A DNA stretch of 64,000 nt from Salinibacillus kushneri (lineage in GTDB: Bacteria; Bacillota; Bacilli; Bacillales; Alkalibacillaceae), in the NCBI RefSeq assembly GCF_900111405.1, contig NZ_FOHJ01000001.1:124001-188000 (forward strand), read 5' to 3'. Position numbers and translations under genes: made by a program. Every line of letters begins with the position of its first letter. The stretch's first letter is position 1. Positions 53,162 through 61,791 of the stretch are shown here, one piece after another. The notes under the pieces are model-generated. The model was not told the DNA's origin. It saw only the letters and a program-made list of their open reading frames with translations, and ran no database searches.

Positions 53162-53597
53162 GAAGAAACGTGCAATGATTTATGTATTTCAACATCTCTA
53201 TTTTAGAGACAGCATCTATGGTTATTATTAAATTCTAAATTTCTGTTGCTGGTGATGTTGTCCAATATCGATAGGAAAGGAAAGACAAAAAGCAATTTTA
53301 GTATATTGTCTTTAGGTAGTCGGTTATTTAAACGGCTTAAATGGCAAGGGGAGTTAAAGTAGTTTTATTGTGAGGAAACAAAATTAAAAACTGGATAGAG
53401 ATTTTTTGCCCAAATCCCCCCTTGCTCAAATACTGGTTGAATACAATCTCCACTTGAATAACCCTGTATTCACCTGGTACTTCTATACTGATATACAAAT
53501 GATTTAAAAAGCTCTTGATGTGAGTGTAAGTATAGAGAATTAGGCATTTTGGGTAAGTTATCTAAAGGAATCTGTCAATTAGAGATTCTATAAAACT
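53162..53597. other. Intergenic region, nothing recognised
   Basis: AT-rich sequence between convergent gltC and nitroreductase genes. I see no open frame with a ribosome binding site, tRNA or clear repeat; only short weak inverted repeats. Confidence 0.5.
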
Positions 53598-54158
53598 TTA
53601 GTCAATCCATGTTGTTACTTCCGAAATTGGTTTTCTTGTCTTCTTTTCGGGTTCTATTTCTGGATATCCGATATAGAGAAGGCCAACCAGCTCACTATTT
53701 TCATCCAGTCCAAAAGCTTGCTTCATTCTTGGATGATACATAGGTGCACCACTACGCCACATCGCACCAAGCCCCATACCATACGCACCTAATAGCATAT
53801 TTTGGATGGCAGCATGTGTAGCAGCACAATCTTCCCTTCGTTCTATCTCATTTTGACTTCTAAAAGAAACAGCCACTGCAATAACGACAGGTGCCCGTCT
53901 TGCCTTTTTTTGCTGTTTAGAATCAATTAACTCTTCTGAAGCGTCTGTATTATTTTCTAAAGCAATATCTCTATACGCATCTCCCAATACTTTTCGTCCT
54001 TCTCCTGTCATAACAAAAAAGCGCCAAGGTTCTGTTAAATGATGATTGGGGGCCAAAGTTGCCAATCTAAGTAATTCCCCTATTTTCTCTTTTTCCAGTT
54101 GATCTTGTTTCACTTTTGCGATACTTTTTCTAGACTCGATGCCTTCCAGTAAATTCAT
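53598..54158 (-). CDS. Nitroreductase family protein (YfhC/YdjA-like)
   Basis: A 186-residue FMN-dependent nitroreductase-fold enzyme: ESRKSIAKVK at the N-terminus, LRLATLAPNHHLTEPWRFFV, GLGAMWRSG and LLYIGYPEIEPEKKTRKP. Family members reduce nitro groups or quinones with NAD(P)H. Small-size YdjA-type members are dimers. Single gene, own promoter, start at 54158 behind GGAGGAGA. Confidence 0.9.
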   Translation of the reverse strand: MNLLEGIESRKSIAKVKQDQLEKEKIGELLRLATLAPNHHLTEPWRFFVMTGEGRKVLGDAYRDIALENNTDASEELIDSKQQKKARRAPVVIAVAVSFRSQNEIERREDCAATHAAIQNMLLGAYGMGLGAMWRSGAPMYHPRMKQAFGLDENSELVGLLYIGYPEIEPEKKTRKPISEVTTWID

Positions 54159-54386
54159 CTCTATTTTCTCCTCCCACTTAGCTTGCTAAATATACTATAT
54201 TATACATTCTATAAAACTTTAAACACAAAAATGAACCTTTTGACATTTTTCAATTTTTTATTTTTACTGTTGTTTTCTATTCATTACCAAAATTTCTAAA
54301 AATTTTTAGCGACTTTCCACAAAATGGAGGGTTATTATGGTAAATAAAGAAATAGGTTAAAAAGAGGATTAAGGAGTTTTTATATT

Positions 54387-55442
54387 ATGGAGAGGGTAGA
54401 TAAACAGACGATTCTGTATGAACGAATGAAGAAACAAGGATTACTTGAGCCGTTGGAAGACCCAGCAGATTTTGACGGATATAAAAAGCTATTCAAGCTG
54501 CTACAGCCTGTAGCTCCTGTTCACAACTCAAGGCCAGGTGATCCGCCCAAATTAGTTCATCGTACTTTATTTAATGACTCTTTAGTCACTTCAACACTTC
54601 GCCAAAAACATCAAATCGTGAAAGCTAGATTTCAAGGCGGCCGCGTTGGCTATGTGTTTGAAGAAGATTTAAAGCTGTATACTCGTGTCTTTCAAAAGCC
54701 ACTTAAAAGAATAGATTCTATTCATGAAGACATTCTTGGAACCATTCGAAATATGAGTGGTATTTCAAAGGATAAGCTAAAAGAAGAATTAAGTTACTCT
54801 GCCAAAGACATTACTAAGGCATTAACGAAATTGCAAGAAGCTTGTCTTGTCTATGAGAATCAAATTGATACGGATTGGGATACTGGGTGGTTTGATTTTT
54901 CTGAAGAATGGTTTGAGGTGCCGGAACAAACAGATGAGAGTGTGGAAAAGGTTTTATTGAATTTCCTTGATTCTATGGTCTTTGCTAACTTAGATCAAAT
55001 AAAAAGTTGGTCGCATTTGAAAAAGAACTTATTAAAACGGATACTGCAACAGCTGATAGCGAAAAAATTAATGGTTGAAGTCAGTATTGAAGGTTTAGGG
55101 ACTGGATATATGAGGACTGATAAAGTGGAATTTGCGCACCGGAAGGTTCCAAAATCGGTATTTATGCTTGATAAGTCAGATATTCTAGTCAGGACCCATT
55201 TAGATGAGCTTAAGACTCTTTATAAAGGGCAGGAAGTCTTGCAGTATCTGTTAATTGATGGCGAGTTTCAAGGAGCAGTTCTTGGCCATTGGCGGATTGG
55301 ACCTCATGATATTGATGATGTAACGCTATCCCTTAAACCTGAGCAGGCAAATATTAGAAAAGATGAAATCATCAAGGCTATCCGTCAATACTATACACCT
55401 AAAAGGACAAAAATCCTTAAATTTAATGGAGAAAACATTTAA
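54387..55442 (+). CDS. Winged-helix protein distantly like YcaQ-type DNA glycosylases
   Basis: A 351-residue soluble protein. It has repeated winged-helix-like segments (IRNMSGISKDKLKEELSYSAKDITKALTKLQEACLVYEN; then LKKNLLKRILQQLIAKKLMVEV) and a C-terminal stretch ILVRTHLDELKTLYKGQEVLQYLLIDGEFQGAVLGHWRIGPHDIDDVTL. The latter recalls the C-terminal DPxxxR...GxWRxGPHDIE part of the HTH_42/YcaQ-AlkX interstrand crosslink repair family. Assignment is tentative; the N-terminal QxR catalytic motif of YcaQ is not clear. AAGGAG precedes the start, and a strong terminator follows. Confidence 0.5.
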   Translation: MERVDKQTILYERMKKQGLLEPLEDPADFDGYKKLFKLLQPVAPVHNSRPGDPPKLVHRTLFNDSLVTSTLRQKHQIVKARFQGGRVGYVFEEDLKLYTRVFQKPLKRIDSIHEDILGTIRNMSGISKDKLKEELSYSAKDITKALTKLQEACLVYENQIDTDWDTGWFDFSEEWFEVPEQTDESVEKVLLNFLDSMVFANLDQIKSWSHLKKNLLKRILQQLIAKKLMVEVSIEGLGTGYMRTDKVEFAHRKVPKSVFMLDKSDILVRTHLDELKTLYKGQEVLQYLLIDGEFQGAVLGHWRIGPHDIDDVTLSLKPEQANIRKDEIIKAIRQYYTPKRTKILKFNGENI

Positions 55443-55534
55443 GCTACCATATAACTCTATTTTACCGGGATGGTGTTTTCTAACAGTTAATGGACATTCA
55501 CTACCAAATCATTTAACATAATATCCTCACGCAA

Positions 55535-55577
55535 AAAGACACACGTGTCGATCACAGTAAAATACACGTGTGTCTTT
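55535..55577 (+). terminator. Terminator after the winged-helix gene
   Basis: A perfect 14-bp stem AAAGACACACGTGT / ACACGTGTGTCTTT with a 15-nt loop, 90 bases after the stop codon. Confidence 0.8.
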
Positions 55578-55666
55578 CGATTTAAACTTTAAATGTAATA
55601 CTTCACAATATGTCATATTGAAGGATAATTTTACCGCAAGTTATTAAAATCTTAGCATTGCCATTC

Positions 55667-55718
55667 CGGCAAGATTATGGTTCAAGTTACAACTGTGACT
55701 TGAACCATATTTTTGCCG
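55667..55718. repeat. Long hairpin, 21-bp arms
   Basis: CGGCAAGATTATGGTTCAAG(T) from 55667 is mirrored by the arm ending at 55718 (18 of 21 pairs), with a 10-nt loop. It is not adjacent to a gene end, so it may be a transposon-like palindrome rather than a terminator. Confidence 0.6.
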
Positions 55719-57142
55719 AGTATTGAAGGATATACAAAGATTGGTATAACAATATTCTCAACTATAAATTTCCGCACTATTCCTTTGAAAGTGAGCTTGA
55801 TTATCCAAATTACTTATACGTTAATACTATATTTAGGTACTTTAGGCAAGCTTATCCTTCTCTACAGAACTTCTAGCAAAATATGATGTAGCGTTATAAG
55901 GACAAATGATCTATATTAATAATTTATAAACTAAACTCCCAATAAAAAATAAAATGCTCTTAAATAAAATAATGGTACACTTTTATTCCCTTCTAATAGA
56001 TACAGTTAATATATGCTTCCCTGCATTTTTCATTAGCAGATGCTATCCTAGTTATTAATTTTTCACTGAGTTCTCCTACTTTCTTTTAAACTTTTTCACC
56101 ACAAAATAATCAACATTAATCATATAAGTAGTCTCCTACACCAATACTAAATATTGCATTGTATATATTTGTACTGCACATTAAATAGATCTGATGTTTT
56201 TTCGTCTTTCTTATTCAATATTAGCACCCTAAACAAAAAAGACGCATTATGAGATAAACGTGACCGATTGTTTAAGAATGATTGCTAGTATTAATAAAGA
56301 AAAACATATCTTCCCCCTATGCCCCCAAAAAACACATTCACCTTCAGAGGGTTAATGTGTTCTCTCATCTTTGAAAAACGTACCTTTCTCACCACATTGG
56401 TGGGCAGGTATAATTTTATCTACTTTACCTTGGTTCATTTGGATGTATCAAAGTAAAAAAGCAAGCAGAAACCTTTTTATATACTAGTTTTCTAGTGTTA
56501 ATCATCTCCTCTTTTTTTGACTTCTTAGGTGCACAGTCCGGGGTTTATTAATATGAGGTTGCCCCTTGGATGCCATACCTCCCTTGGGATTAGACACTCA
56601 TACCTGTTACGGTAATTAGCTTGATTGAGTTTAAGTCAGATATATCCCCACTATTAAAAGGGTTATTTTTTCTTTACTAGGTGCGTTTATTGTCGAACCA
56701 TTATTTGTTTTTTCAACTTTTATGAACCGATAAATAATGGGAAAACTATTACTCAGTATCGATTTATTTTAACCAGTATCTTGTAGCACACTGTCACAGT
56801 AGAAGAGGAAATTTTGATTCTTACTGGATTAAAAAAAGGTAAGGAGTCTATAATAAAATATCTAACTTCTGTTTCGTTTTTCTATTTTATTTTAACTAAT
56901 AAGATATCTTAACGTAGTTGTTTTACATCATTACATTTCAAAACTGAAAGCTTCTGTCATTTCTACATGGGAAAATAATTGTATTAAGAAAATAATTTGT
57001 AGAATATAAATATTATTCCTACCAGGAATATCACCTTTTGTAAAGGTTATAGCAAATCCCAATACTTCTTCATCAAATCCTCCCCTTTTATTACGAATAT
57101 AAAAATGCAAAGGAAGAGAGGGAATCCCCTCTTTCCTTCCGT
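55719..57142. other. Gene-poor decayed region
   Basis: About 1.4 kb without any convincing gene. It contains a hairpin AACACATT...AATGTGTT (about 56332-56362), short open stretches with stops, and a weak relic of a membrane protein (listed separately). Frames of 24-28 codons on the minus strand near 56370-56590 have no good spacing between ribosome binding site and start. Confidence 0.5.
56644..56783 (+). pseudogene. Possible relic of a CBO0543-type membrane protein
   Basis: Plus-strand pieces in different frames read SPLLKGLFF, GAFIVEPLFVF and FYEPINNGKTITQYRFILTSIL. The order and wording resemble the end of CBO0543-family small membrane proteins of Bacillus (GAF-EPLFVW, YEP-WKHIYSFPIY). 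At least two frame changes are needed. Weak assignment. Confidence 0.3.
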
Positions 57143-57289
57143 TTATTCTATATTCAGTTTTTCTAATATTTGATCTGGGTAAAAACCAACTACCCAATGT
57201 CCATTAACATTCGTTTGTGGTACTGCCAACATCCCTATTGCATTTACTACGTCCTGTTGAGCTTCTTCATTAACAGTTAGGTCTACTTC
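57143..57289 (-). pseudogene. Glutaredoxin-like gene fragment lacking the active site
   Basis: The minus strand reads EVDLTVNEEAQQDVVNAIGM, LAVPQTNVNGHWVVGFYPDQ and ILEKLNIE, then a stop. This is the C-terminal two thirds of a glutaredoxin/NrdH-like protein (cis-Pro loop VPQTNVNG). The N-terminal CxxC half is gone; stop codons precede the Glu at 57289 in this frame. It lies at the downstream end of the sulfur cluster, right after the DUF302 gene. Confidence 0.75.
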
Positions 57290-57319
57290 TTATTTTTATA
57301 TTGAAGGGTATTTATTAAA

Positions 57320-57703
57320 TTAAACAGCTCGATCAATACACTCAATCAATCGGTTTTCAATATCTTCTGCTAATTCCTTCACAGCAGTGTCGTTAATCAT
57401 TTCAATTAAAGCAGTTGGTCGTGGCATACCAATCTTTGTTTTTGTGTTGTCTTCGTACACAACAATTTTACAAGGTAGGAAATAACCCACCATCTTGTTT
57501 TCCGTTAGAACTCGTTGTGCCTCTTTTGGATTACATACCTCTAATACAAGAAAGGGGTCATCAAGCTCTAGTCCCTTTTCTTCCAATTTATCTTGAATAT
57601 TGAACTGCCACAAAACACCGAACTGTTCTTCTTTTAAACTTTCCTCAAGTGACGTAACCGTTTCATTTAATGTTTTATTCGTCTCAACTGTATAATGAAA
57701 CAT
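57320..57703 (-). CDS. DUF302 domain protein
   Basis: A 127-residue cytoplasmic protein of the DUF302 fold: FHYTVETNKTLNETVTSLEESLKEEQFGVLWQ, VCNPKEAQRVLTENKMVGYFLPCKIVVYED, GMPRPTALIEMI. Family members often sit with sulfur-oxidation and rhodanese genes; the activity is unknown. It follows the rhodanese gene by 20 nt, in the same sulfur operon, and starts behind AAAGGAGAG. Confidence 0.9.
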   Translation of the reverse strand: MFHYTVETNKTLNETVTSLEESLKEEQFGVLWQFNIQDKLEEKGLELDDPFLVLEVCNPKEAQRVLTENKMVGYFLPCKIVVYEDNTKTKIGMPRPTALIEMINDTAVKELAEDIENRLIECIDRAV

Positions 57704-57723
57704 AAAATCTCTCCTTTTGTTTT

Positions 57724-58059
57724 TTAATCTACCCTATCAACGGATTCCGATAAATATTTGTCTAAATCACCTTGCCAATCATTCATCCCACCAACCATAT
57801 CTTCAACATCGAAACCAAGTGCATTTAGAATCCCGCACGCGGCTTTACTTCTGTTTCCTGAACGGCAAACAACAACATAACTTTTTTCTTTGTTTAACTC
57901 ACCCTTACGTAATGCTAACTGACCTAATGGGATATGTTTTGCACCTGGTATTTTTCCTTGTACAACCTCATCATTTTCCCTTACGTCCAAAACAAAAACG
58001 TTTATTCCCATATTCAACCTTTCAGCAACCTCTGACGGTGTTACTTTTTTGTTCATCAT
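57724..58059 (-). CDS. Single-domain rhodanese sulfurtransferase
   Basis: A 111-residue rhodanese. FVLDVRENDEVVQGKIPGAKHIPLGQL is the family block and VVCRSGNRS carries the persulfide-forming Cys loop. It moves sulfane sulfur between carriers in the cytoplasm. It is a paralogue of the rhodanese at 62378-62677, sharing GKIPGAKHIPLG and CRSGNRS. Located between the methyltransferase and DUF302 genes. Confidence 0.93.
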   Translation of the reverse strand: MMNKKVTPSEVAERLNMGINVFVLDVRENDEVVQGKIPGAKHIPLGQLALRKGELNKEKSYVVVCRSGNRSKAACGILNALGFDVEDMVGGMNDWQGDLDKYLSESVDRVD

Positions 58060-58148
58060 GACATCCCCTCATAGGCAAGATATTCATTGAAATTAGCACT
58101 TTTTATTCGTTGCTCGAATTGCGTAACCAAACGACTTTAGTGGCTGGA

Positions 58149-58670
58149 CTACATCAATCTCAAATCATGGTTTTTTAATACTTTAGACATATGATGAGAT
58201 GAAATTTTTTCATCTATAGATGGGCCCATATCAAACTCATTTTTTTCCCATTCAATAATTACGATTTGTCCCTGGTTTTTAAGGACTCTTTTAATTTCCT
58301 TTTTAACCTTTTCATGGCTATTTACCTCATGAATAGCAAAGGCAACAAAAGCTTTATCAATCATATTGTCATCAAGTTTAATAGTTTCTATATCACTAAC
58401 GACGTAATGAATATTTGTAACTTTATTTAAATCAGCGTGTTCTTTTAATTGATCCAACATCTTTTGTTCAATATCTACTGCATACACTTTTTGTTTTGTT
58501 TTCCGCGCTATCTGTAATGTGAAATACCCATTCCCTGCACCTAAATCAGCAACTTTGTCTGTTTCTTTTAATTCCAAAAATTGGATCACTTCTTCAGAAG
58601 GTAATAACTTTTGTCTCTTCTCACTCCACAAAACGTGTGCATGTTCTGGGTTGAAACGCTTATCACTCAT
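58149..58670 (-). CDS. Class I SAM-dependent methyltransferase, C-terminus frameshifted
   Basis: From the ATG at 58670 (MSDKRFNPEHAHVLWSEKR, AGAGGAC upstream) the protein has a SAM-binding VADLGAGNGYFTLQIA and motif II DIETIKLDDNMIDKAFVAFAIHEV. The frame ends early with NHDLRLM. In another frame the sequence continues FEIDVVQPLKSFGYAIRATN to a stop at 58093, the expected last strand of this fold, so one base has been lost near 58165. The Rossmann core is intact; the last ~20 residues are replaced by four. Substrate unknown; such genes often accompany sulfur or metalloid stress clusters. Confidence 0.8.
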   Translation of the reverse strand: MSDKRFNPEHAHVLWSEKRQKLLPSEEVIQFLELKETDKVADLGAGNGYFTLQIARKTKQKVYAVDIEQKMLDQLKEHADLNKVTNIHYVVSDIETIKLDDNMIDKAFVAFAIHEVNSHEKVKKEIKRVLKNQGQIVIIEWEKNEFDMGPSIDEKISSHHMSKVLKNHDLRLM

Positions 58671-58760
58671 ATGTCCTCTCCCCTTTATGTAGGAAATGAG
58701 GGAGTAACTTCCCCCTTTGCCATTTCCTTCAAAGCCTCTCATTAACTATTCAAAAATCGG

Positions 58761-59115
58761 TTACACCCAGCTACTCATTCCGCCTTTAACATTTGTAATA
58801 TCCTTAAAGCCATGTTTTTTTTAATATCTTAGCTGCCTTCATACTCCTTACTCCACTTTGGCGAATCACAACTACTTCTTTATCTTTTTGCAGTTCTCCA
58901 AGTCTATTCTTTAACGTATGAAGAGGAATATTACGAAACGGTTTACGGTGATTACTACGATATTCGCCTTGTGTTCTCACATCAACAAACTGCACCTTAT
59001 TATCCTTGAATTTATCTTTTGCTTCTTTCGATGTGATGTGCCTCACACCCTTAACTGGCACAAAAAGTTCCCAATAAACAAAATTGCAACCATAAATAAA
59101 ATTCCTTGTTTCCAC
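58761..59115 (-). pseudogene. Membrane-anchored rhodanese, inactivated by several lesions
   Basis: The main frame reads FVPVKGVRHITSKEAKDKF, VQFVDVRTQGEYRSNHRKPF and VVVIRQSGVRSMKAAKIL. Three lesions show. The catalytic Cys codon is CGC (Arg) instead of TGC (VVIRQSG for VVICQSG). An eight-A run near 58815 carries one base too many, so the true ending HGFKDITNVKGGMSSWV (stop at 58761) is out of frame. Upstream, the membrane helix (ILFMVAILFIGNFL) lies in a different frame from FVPVKGV. No proper ATG opens the helix frame. Functionally dead. Confidence 0.85.
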
Positions 59116-59141
59116 TGTTCTCGCCCTATGATTCCTGTCGA

Positions 59142-59927
59142 TTAGCTTAAAATATCAAACCATATTTTGATGGCAGTCCCAAGGATTAAAATTGCTAAAA
59201 TCCATTGGAGTACCTTTGTATTGACTTTCTTCCCCGCATTGGCTCCCAACGGAGAGGCAATTAGGCTTGCAATAATCATGATAATCGCTGGAAAATACAA
59301 CACTTGTCCAGTTAGAACCTTACCAGTTGTTGCACCTATCGATGATACAAAGGTAACAGCTAACGATGTTGCAATTGTCATTCTTGTTGGTATTTTTAAT
59401 ACTAACAACATAATGGGTACTAATATAAATGCCCCAGCTGCACCGACAATTCCGGCACCAATACCTACTAATAAAGCTAGAAACACTGCTAACCACTTAT
59501 TGAATGTCACTTGATCAAGTGAAATGTCATCAATTCCTTTTGTCGGAACAAACATCATAACAGCAGCTATTGTTGCTAGTACACCATACAAGAAGTTAAT
59601 TCCCGAACTCGTCATAAAATCGGAGCTATAACCACCAATAAAGCTTCCGATTAAAATACTCGTTCCCATATATAGAATGAGTGTTTTATTTAAATATCCA
59701 CCTTTTCGATATGCCCATACTCCTCCTAAAGTTGCAAATAGAACTTGTATTGCACTTACTCCGGATACTTCATGAGCAGTAAACGCTGTTAATCCGACCA
59801 TGGGTGGTATATAAAGTAGCATCGGATATTTAATGATAGATCCACCAATTCCTACCATTCCTGAGATAAAAGAACCAATGAAACCGATAAGAAAAATGGT
59901 TATAATAAATAGTAAGCTGTATTCCAT
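59142..59927 (-). CDS. yrkJ: TauE/SafE family sulfite exporter
   Basis: A 261-residue membrane protein with about eight helices. [18 protein letters not shown] and [20 protein letters not shown] are the two repeated TauE/SafE motifs. In CstR-controlled operons of staphylococci and in B. subtilis yrkJ this family is thought to export sulfite or thiosulfate made by the persulfide dioxygenase. It follows the TusA gene closely on the same strand. Start behind AAAGGATGA. Confidence 0.9.
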   Translation of the reverse strand: MEYSLLFIITIFLIGFIGSFISGMVGIGGSIIKYPMLLYIPPMVGLTAFTAHEVSGVSAIQVLFATLGGVWAYRKGGYLNKTLILYMGTSILIGSFIGGYSSDFMTSSGINFLYGVLATIAAVMMFVPTKGIDDISLDQVTFNKWLAVFLALLVGIGAGIVGAAGAFILVPIMLLVLKIPTRMTIATSLAVTFVSSIGATTGKVLTGQVLYFPAIIMIIASLIASPLGANAGKKVNTKVLQWILAILILGTAIKIWFDILS

Positions 59928-59975
59928 GTCATATCATCCTTTAAAGTAAAGGGGTCTCACTAAATGGGCTCCCTT

Positions 59976-60203
59976 TTATCCTTTTTTGACCCAAAATTTT
60001 AATACGCCGTCTTCTTCCGTATCTTGAATCAATTCATGGTTACCTGATTTCACCCAAGCAGCCAAGTCGCTTTTAGCTCCTTTATCTGTCGCGTGAATTT
60101 CTAATATTTCACCTGAATTTAGCTCTTCAATTGCTTTTTTCGTTTTCACAATTGGCATTGGACATGCCAATCCTTTAGCATCTAGTACTTTATTTGCATC
60201 CAT
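59976..60203 (-). CDS. yrkI: TusA-like sulfur carrier protein
   Basis: A 75-residue SirA/TusA protein. KVLDAKGLACPMPIVKTKKA contains the CPxP active Cys; the rest ends VLKFWVKKG. It carries sulfur as a Cys persulfide to or from partners. A longer open frame upstream is ruled out, because AAAGGAGGA lies directly before the ATGATG at 60206/60203. It is 17-20 bases after the persulfide-dioxygenase-like gene, as in yrkH-yrkI. Confidence 0.93.
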   Translation of the reverse strand: MDANKVLDAKGLACPMPIVKTKKAIEELNSGEILEIHATDKGAKSDLAAWVKSGNHELIQDTEEDGVLKFWVKKG

Positions 60204-60222
60204 CATATTTCCTCCTTTAGGT

Positions 60223-61356
60223 TTATTCGTGTACCGCACAGCGGTTAGGACCAATTTCCATTTCTCTTTGTTCTTCATTCTCTGGATTGATCTTACCCAT
60301 GTTCGTTTTTCGGATATCTTCGTAAGCATTTGGTTGCGGTGGGAGATTTTCTGTTACCATTTTTCTAAATTCACCTTCATCATCCACTTGTAATCCTGAA
60401 TTTACTTTGTAAAGATGACCCAAGCGAGCCGATACTAGTCCACCTTCTCCAAGTTCTTTCGCAAATGAATAGTGCGCAGGTAGAACAAGCAAGTCTTCGG
60501 ACAATTCTTTGTATTTGTTATAAAGCGTGTTTCTTAAATCAGCTACCCAATCTTCAGCTTTACCTGCAAGGTCTGGTCGGCCAATTGATTCAACGAATAA
60601 TATATCTCCAGTTAAGAAATATTGATCATCGATAATGAAAGAAGTACTACCAATTGTGTGACCTGGTGAATAAATTGGCTGGACTTTTACGGTTGTATTT
60701 CCAACTGTAATGTCTCTTCCTTCTTCAACAGGTGTATAATCAAACGTTACTTCTGTCGCATCTTTTGGTGGTAAGTAGTAAGTTCCACCAACTTTTTCAG
60801 CTAGTTCACGTCCACCTGAAATATGGTCAGCGTGCAGGTGTGTATCAATTAAGTGTTTAATTTGTACATCTCGTTCTGCAGCAAATGATTCATAAATACT
60901 GATCATTCTATTTGTATCAATAATGGCTGCATCTCCATTAGACTCAACGAAGTAAGACAAACAACCTTTTCCTAAACGTACAAATTCATAAAGAGCCCCG
61001 CCATCTTTCAAATCACCAACTTTTACTGGTTCTAGGTGTTCACTCCAAGCTTTCATGCCACCTTCTAAGTTCATCATGTTGGTGAAGCCTGCTTCTTCCT
61101 CAAGCATTTCAGCTATCATTCTTGATGAACCGCCTTTTGCGCAAACTACAATAATTTCCTTATCTTTTGGTAATTTGTCAACGATTGGATCAACACCATC
61201 TAGTAGGTTGAAATATGGTTCATTTATGACTTCAACTTTCCCACCTTCAATTTTCCAATCATCAAATTCATCTGTATTCCGTACATCTAAGATAAATATC
61301 TCTTCATGATTTACGATTCTTTTCGCCAACTCACTGGTTGTCATTTCTTTTGGCAT
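60223..61356 (-). CDS. yrkH: Rhodanese/metallo-beta-lactamase fusion (persulfide dioxygenase type, YrkH/CstB-like)
   Basis: A 377-residue two-domain protein. Residues about 1-105 are a rhodanese ([14 protein letters not shown], active loop VVCAKGGSS). Residues 120-340 are a metallo-beta-lactamase of the ETHE1/persulfide dioxygenase group with [29 protein letters not shown] and PAHYSF metal ligands. Such enzymes oxidise glutathione, CoA or bacillithiol persulfide to sulfite. Domain order matches B. subtilis YrkH; staphylococcal CstB has the reverse order. It is the catalytic centre of this cluster. Confidence 0.93.
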   Translation of the reverse strand: MPKEMTTSELAKRIVNHEEIFILDVRNTDEFDDWKIEGGKVEVINEPYFNLLDGVDPIVDKLPKDKEIIVVCAKGGSSRMIAEMLEEEAGFTNMMNLEGGMKAWSEHLEPVKVGDLKDGGALYEFVRLGKGCLSYFVESNGDAAIIDTNRMISIYESFAAERDVQIKHLIDTHLHADHISGGRELAEKVGGTYYLPPKDATEVTFDYTPVEEGRDITVGNTTVKVQPIYSPGHTIGSTSFIIDDQYFLTGDILFVESIGRPDLAGKAEDWVADLRNTLYNKYKELSEDLLVLPAHYSFAKELGEGGLVSARLGHLYKVNSGLQVDDEGEFRKMVTENLPPQPNAYEDIRKTNMGKINPENEEQREMEIGPNRCAVHE

Positions 61357-61375
61357 TTTTTATTCTCCTCCTCAG

Positions 61376-61773
61376 TTAAAACGTAAGTAATGTATTTGCA
61401 TCTTTCGCGTATTCGATAAAGGGAGTCGCGCCACCCACTTCAATTCCTTCAACAAATGCATCTTTCTCTAAGCTCATAATATCCATTGTCATTTGACATG
61501 CGATTAAATTTAATACCCAACTCTAGAGCCATAGATACCATTTCTTCTATAGTTGGCACATTTTCACGTTCAAAACCTTCTTGAAAATGTTCGTTTCCCT
61601 CTGGAAAAGGAAGGTTTTTATGTTCCTCTTTAAGAATTAAATTTAACCCTTCAAAGGTAAAGAAGATCCCTCTCTGCATCAGAAGCGGCAGCTGCTAGCG
61701 CTACATTAAACACTTTATATGCGTCAAAACGCCCTACGTTTGCTGCAATAATTGCTACTTTTGTATTAGCCAT
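61376..61773 (-). pseudogene. DsrE/F-like gene with two frameshifts
   Basis: From ATG 61773 (RBS AAGAGGA) the frame reads MANTKVAIIAANVGRFDAYK, VFNVALAAAASDAE, then shifts. A second frame gives GIFFTFEGLNLILKEEHKN to LELGIKF. A second shift near 61500 leads to ACQMTMDIMSLEKDAFVEGI, EVGGATPFIEYAKDANTLLT and a stop at 61376. Joined, these make a complete DsrE/DsrF/peroxiredoxin-like protein with its conserved Cys (ACQMTMDIM). It lies where B. subtilis has yrkG-like coding sequence, between yrkF- and yrkH-like genes. An intact DsrE-like paralogue is at 62778-63257. Confidence 0.88.
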
Positions 61774-61791
61774 AAAATATTCCTCTTAAAA

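Noticed and set aside
55445-57142. Possible new system in the large gene-poor gap
   Set aside because: No frame has a credible start, length or codon pattern; what can be read is fragmentary and looks like decay.
56931-57197. 88-codon open frame on the minus strand
   Set aside because: No ribosome binding site or family resemblance; it overlaps the glutaredoxin relic in another frame.
60206-60329. N-terminal extension of the TusA gene overlapping the rhodanese-dioxygenase gene
   Set aside because: A strong AAAGGAGGA directly before the internal ATGATG and the usual TusA length show that the extension is not translated as part of TusA.
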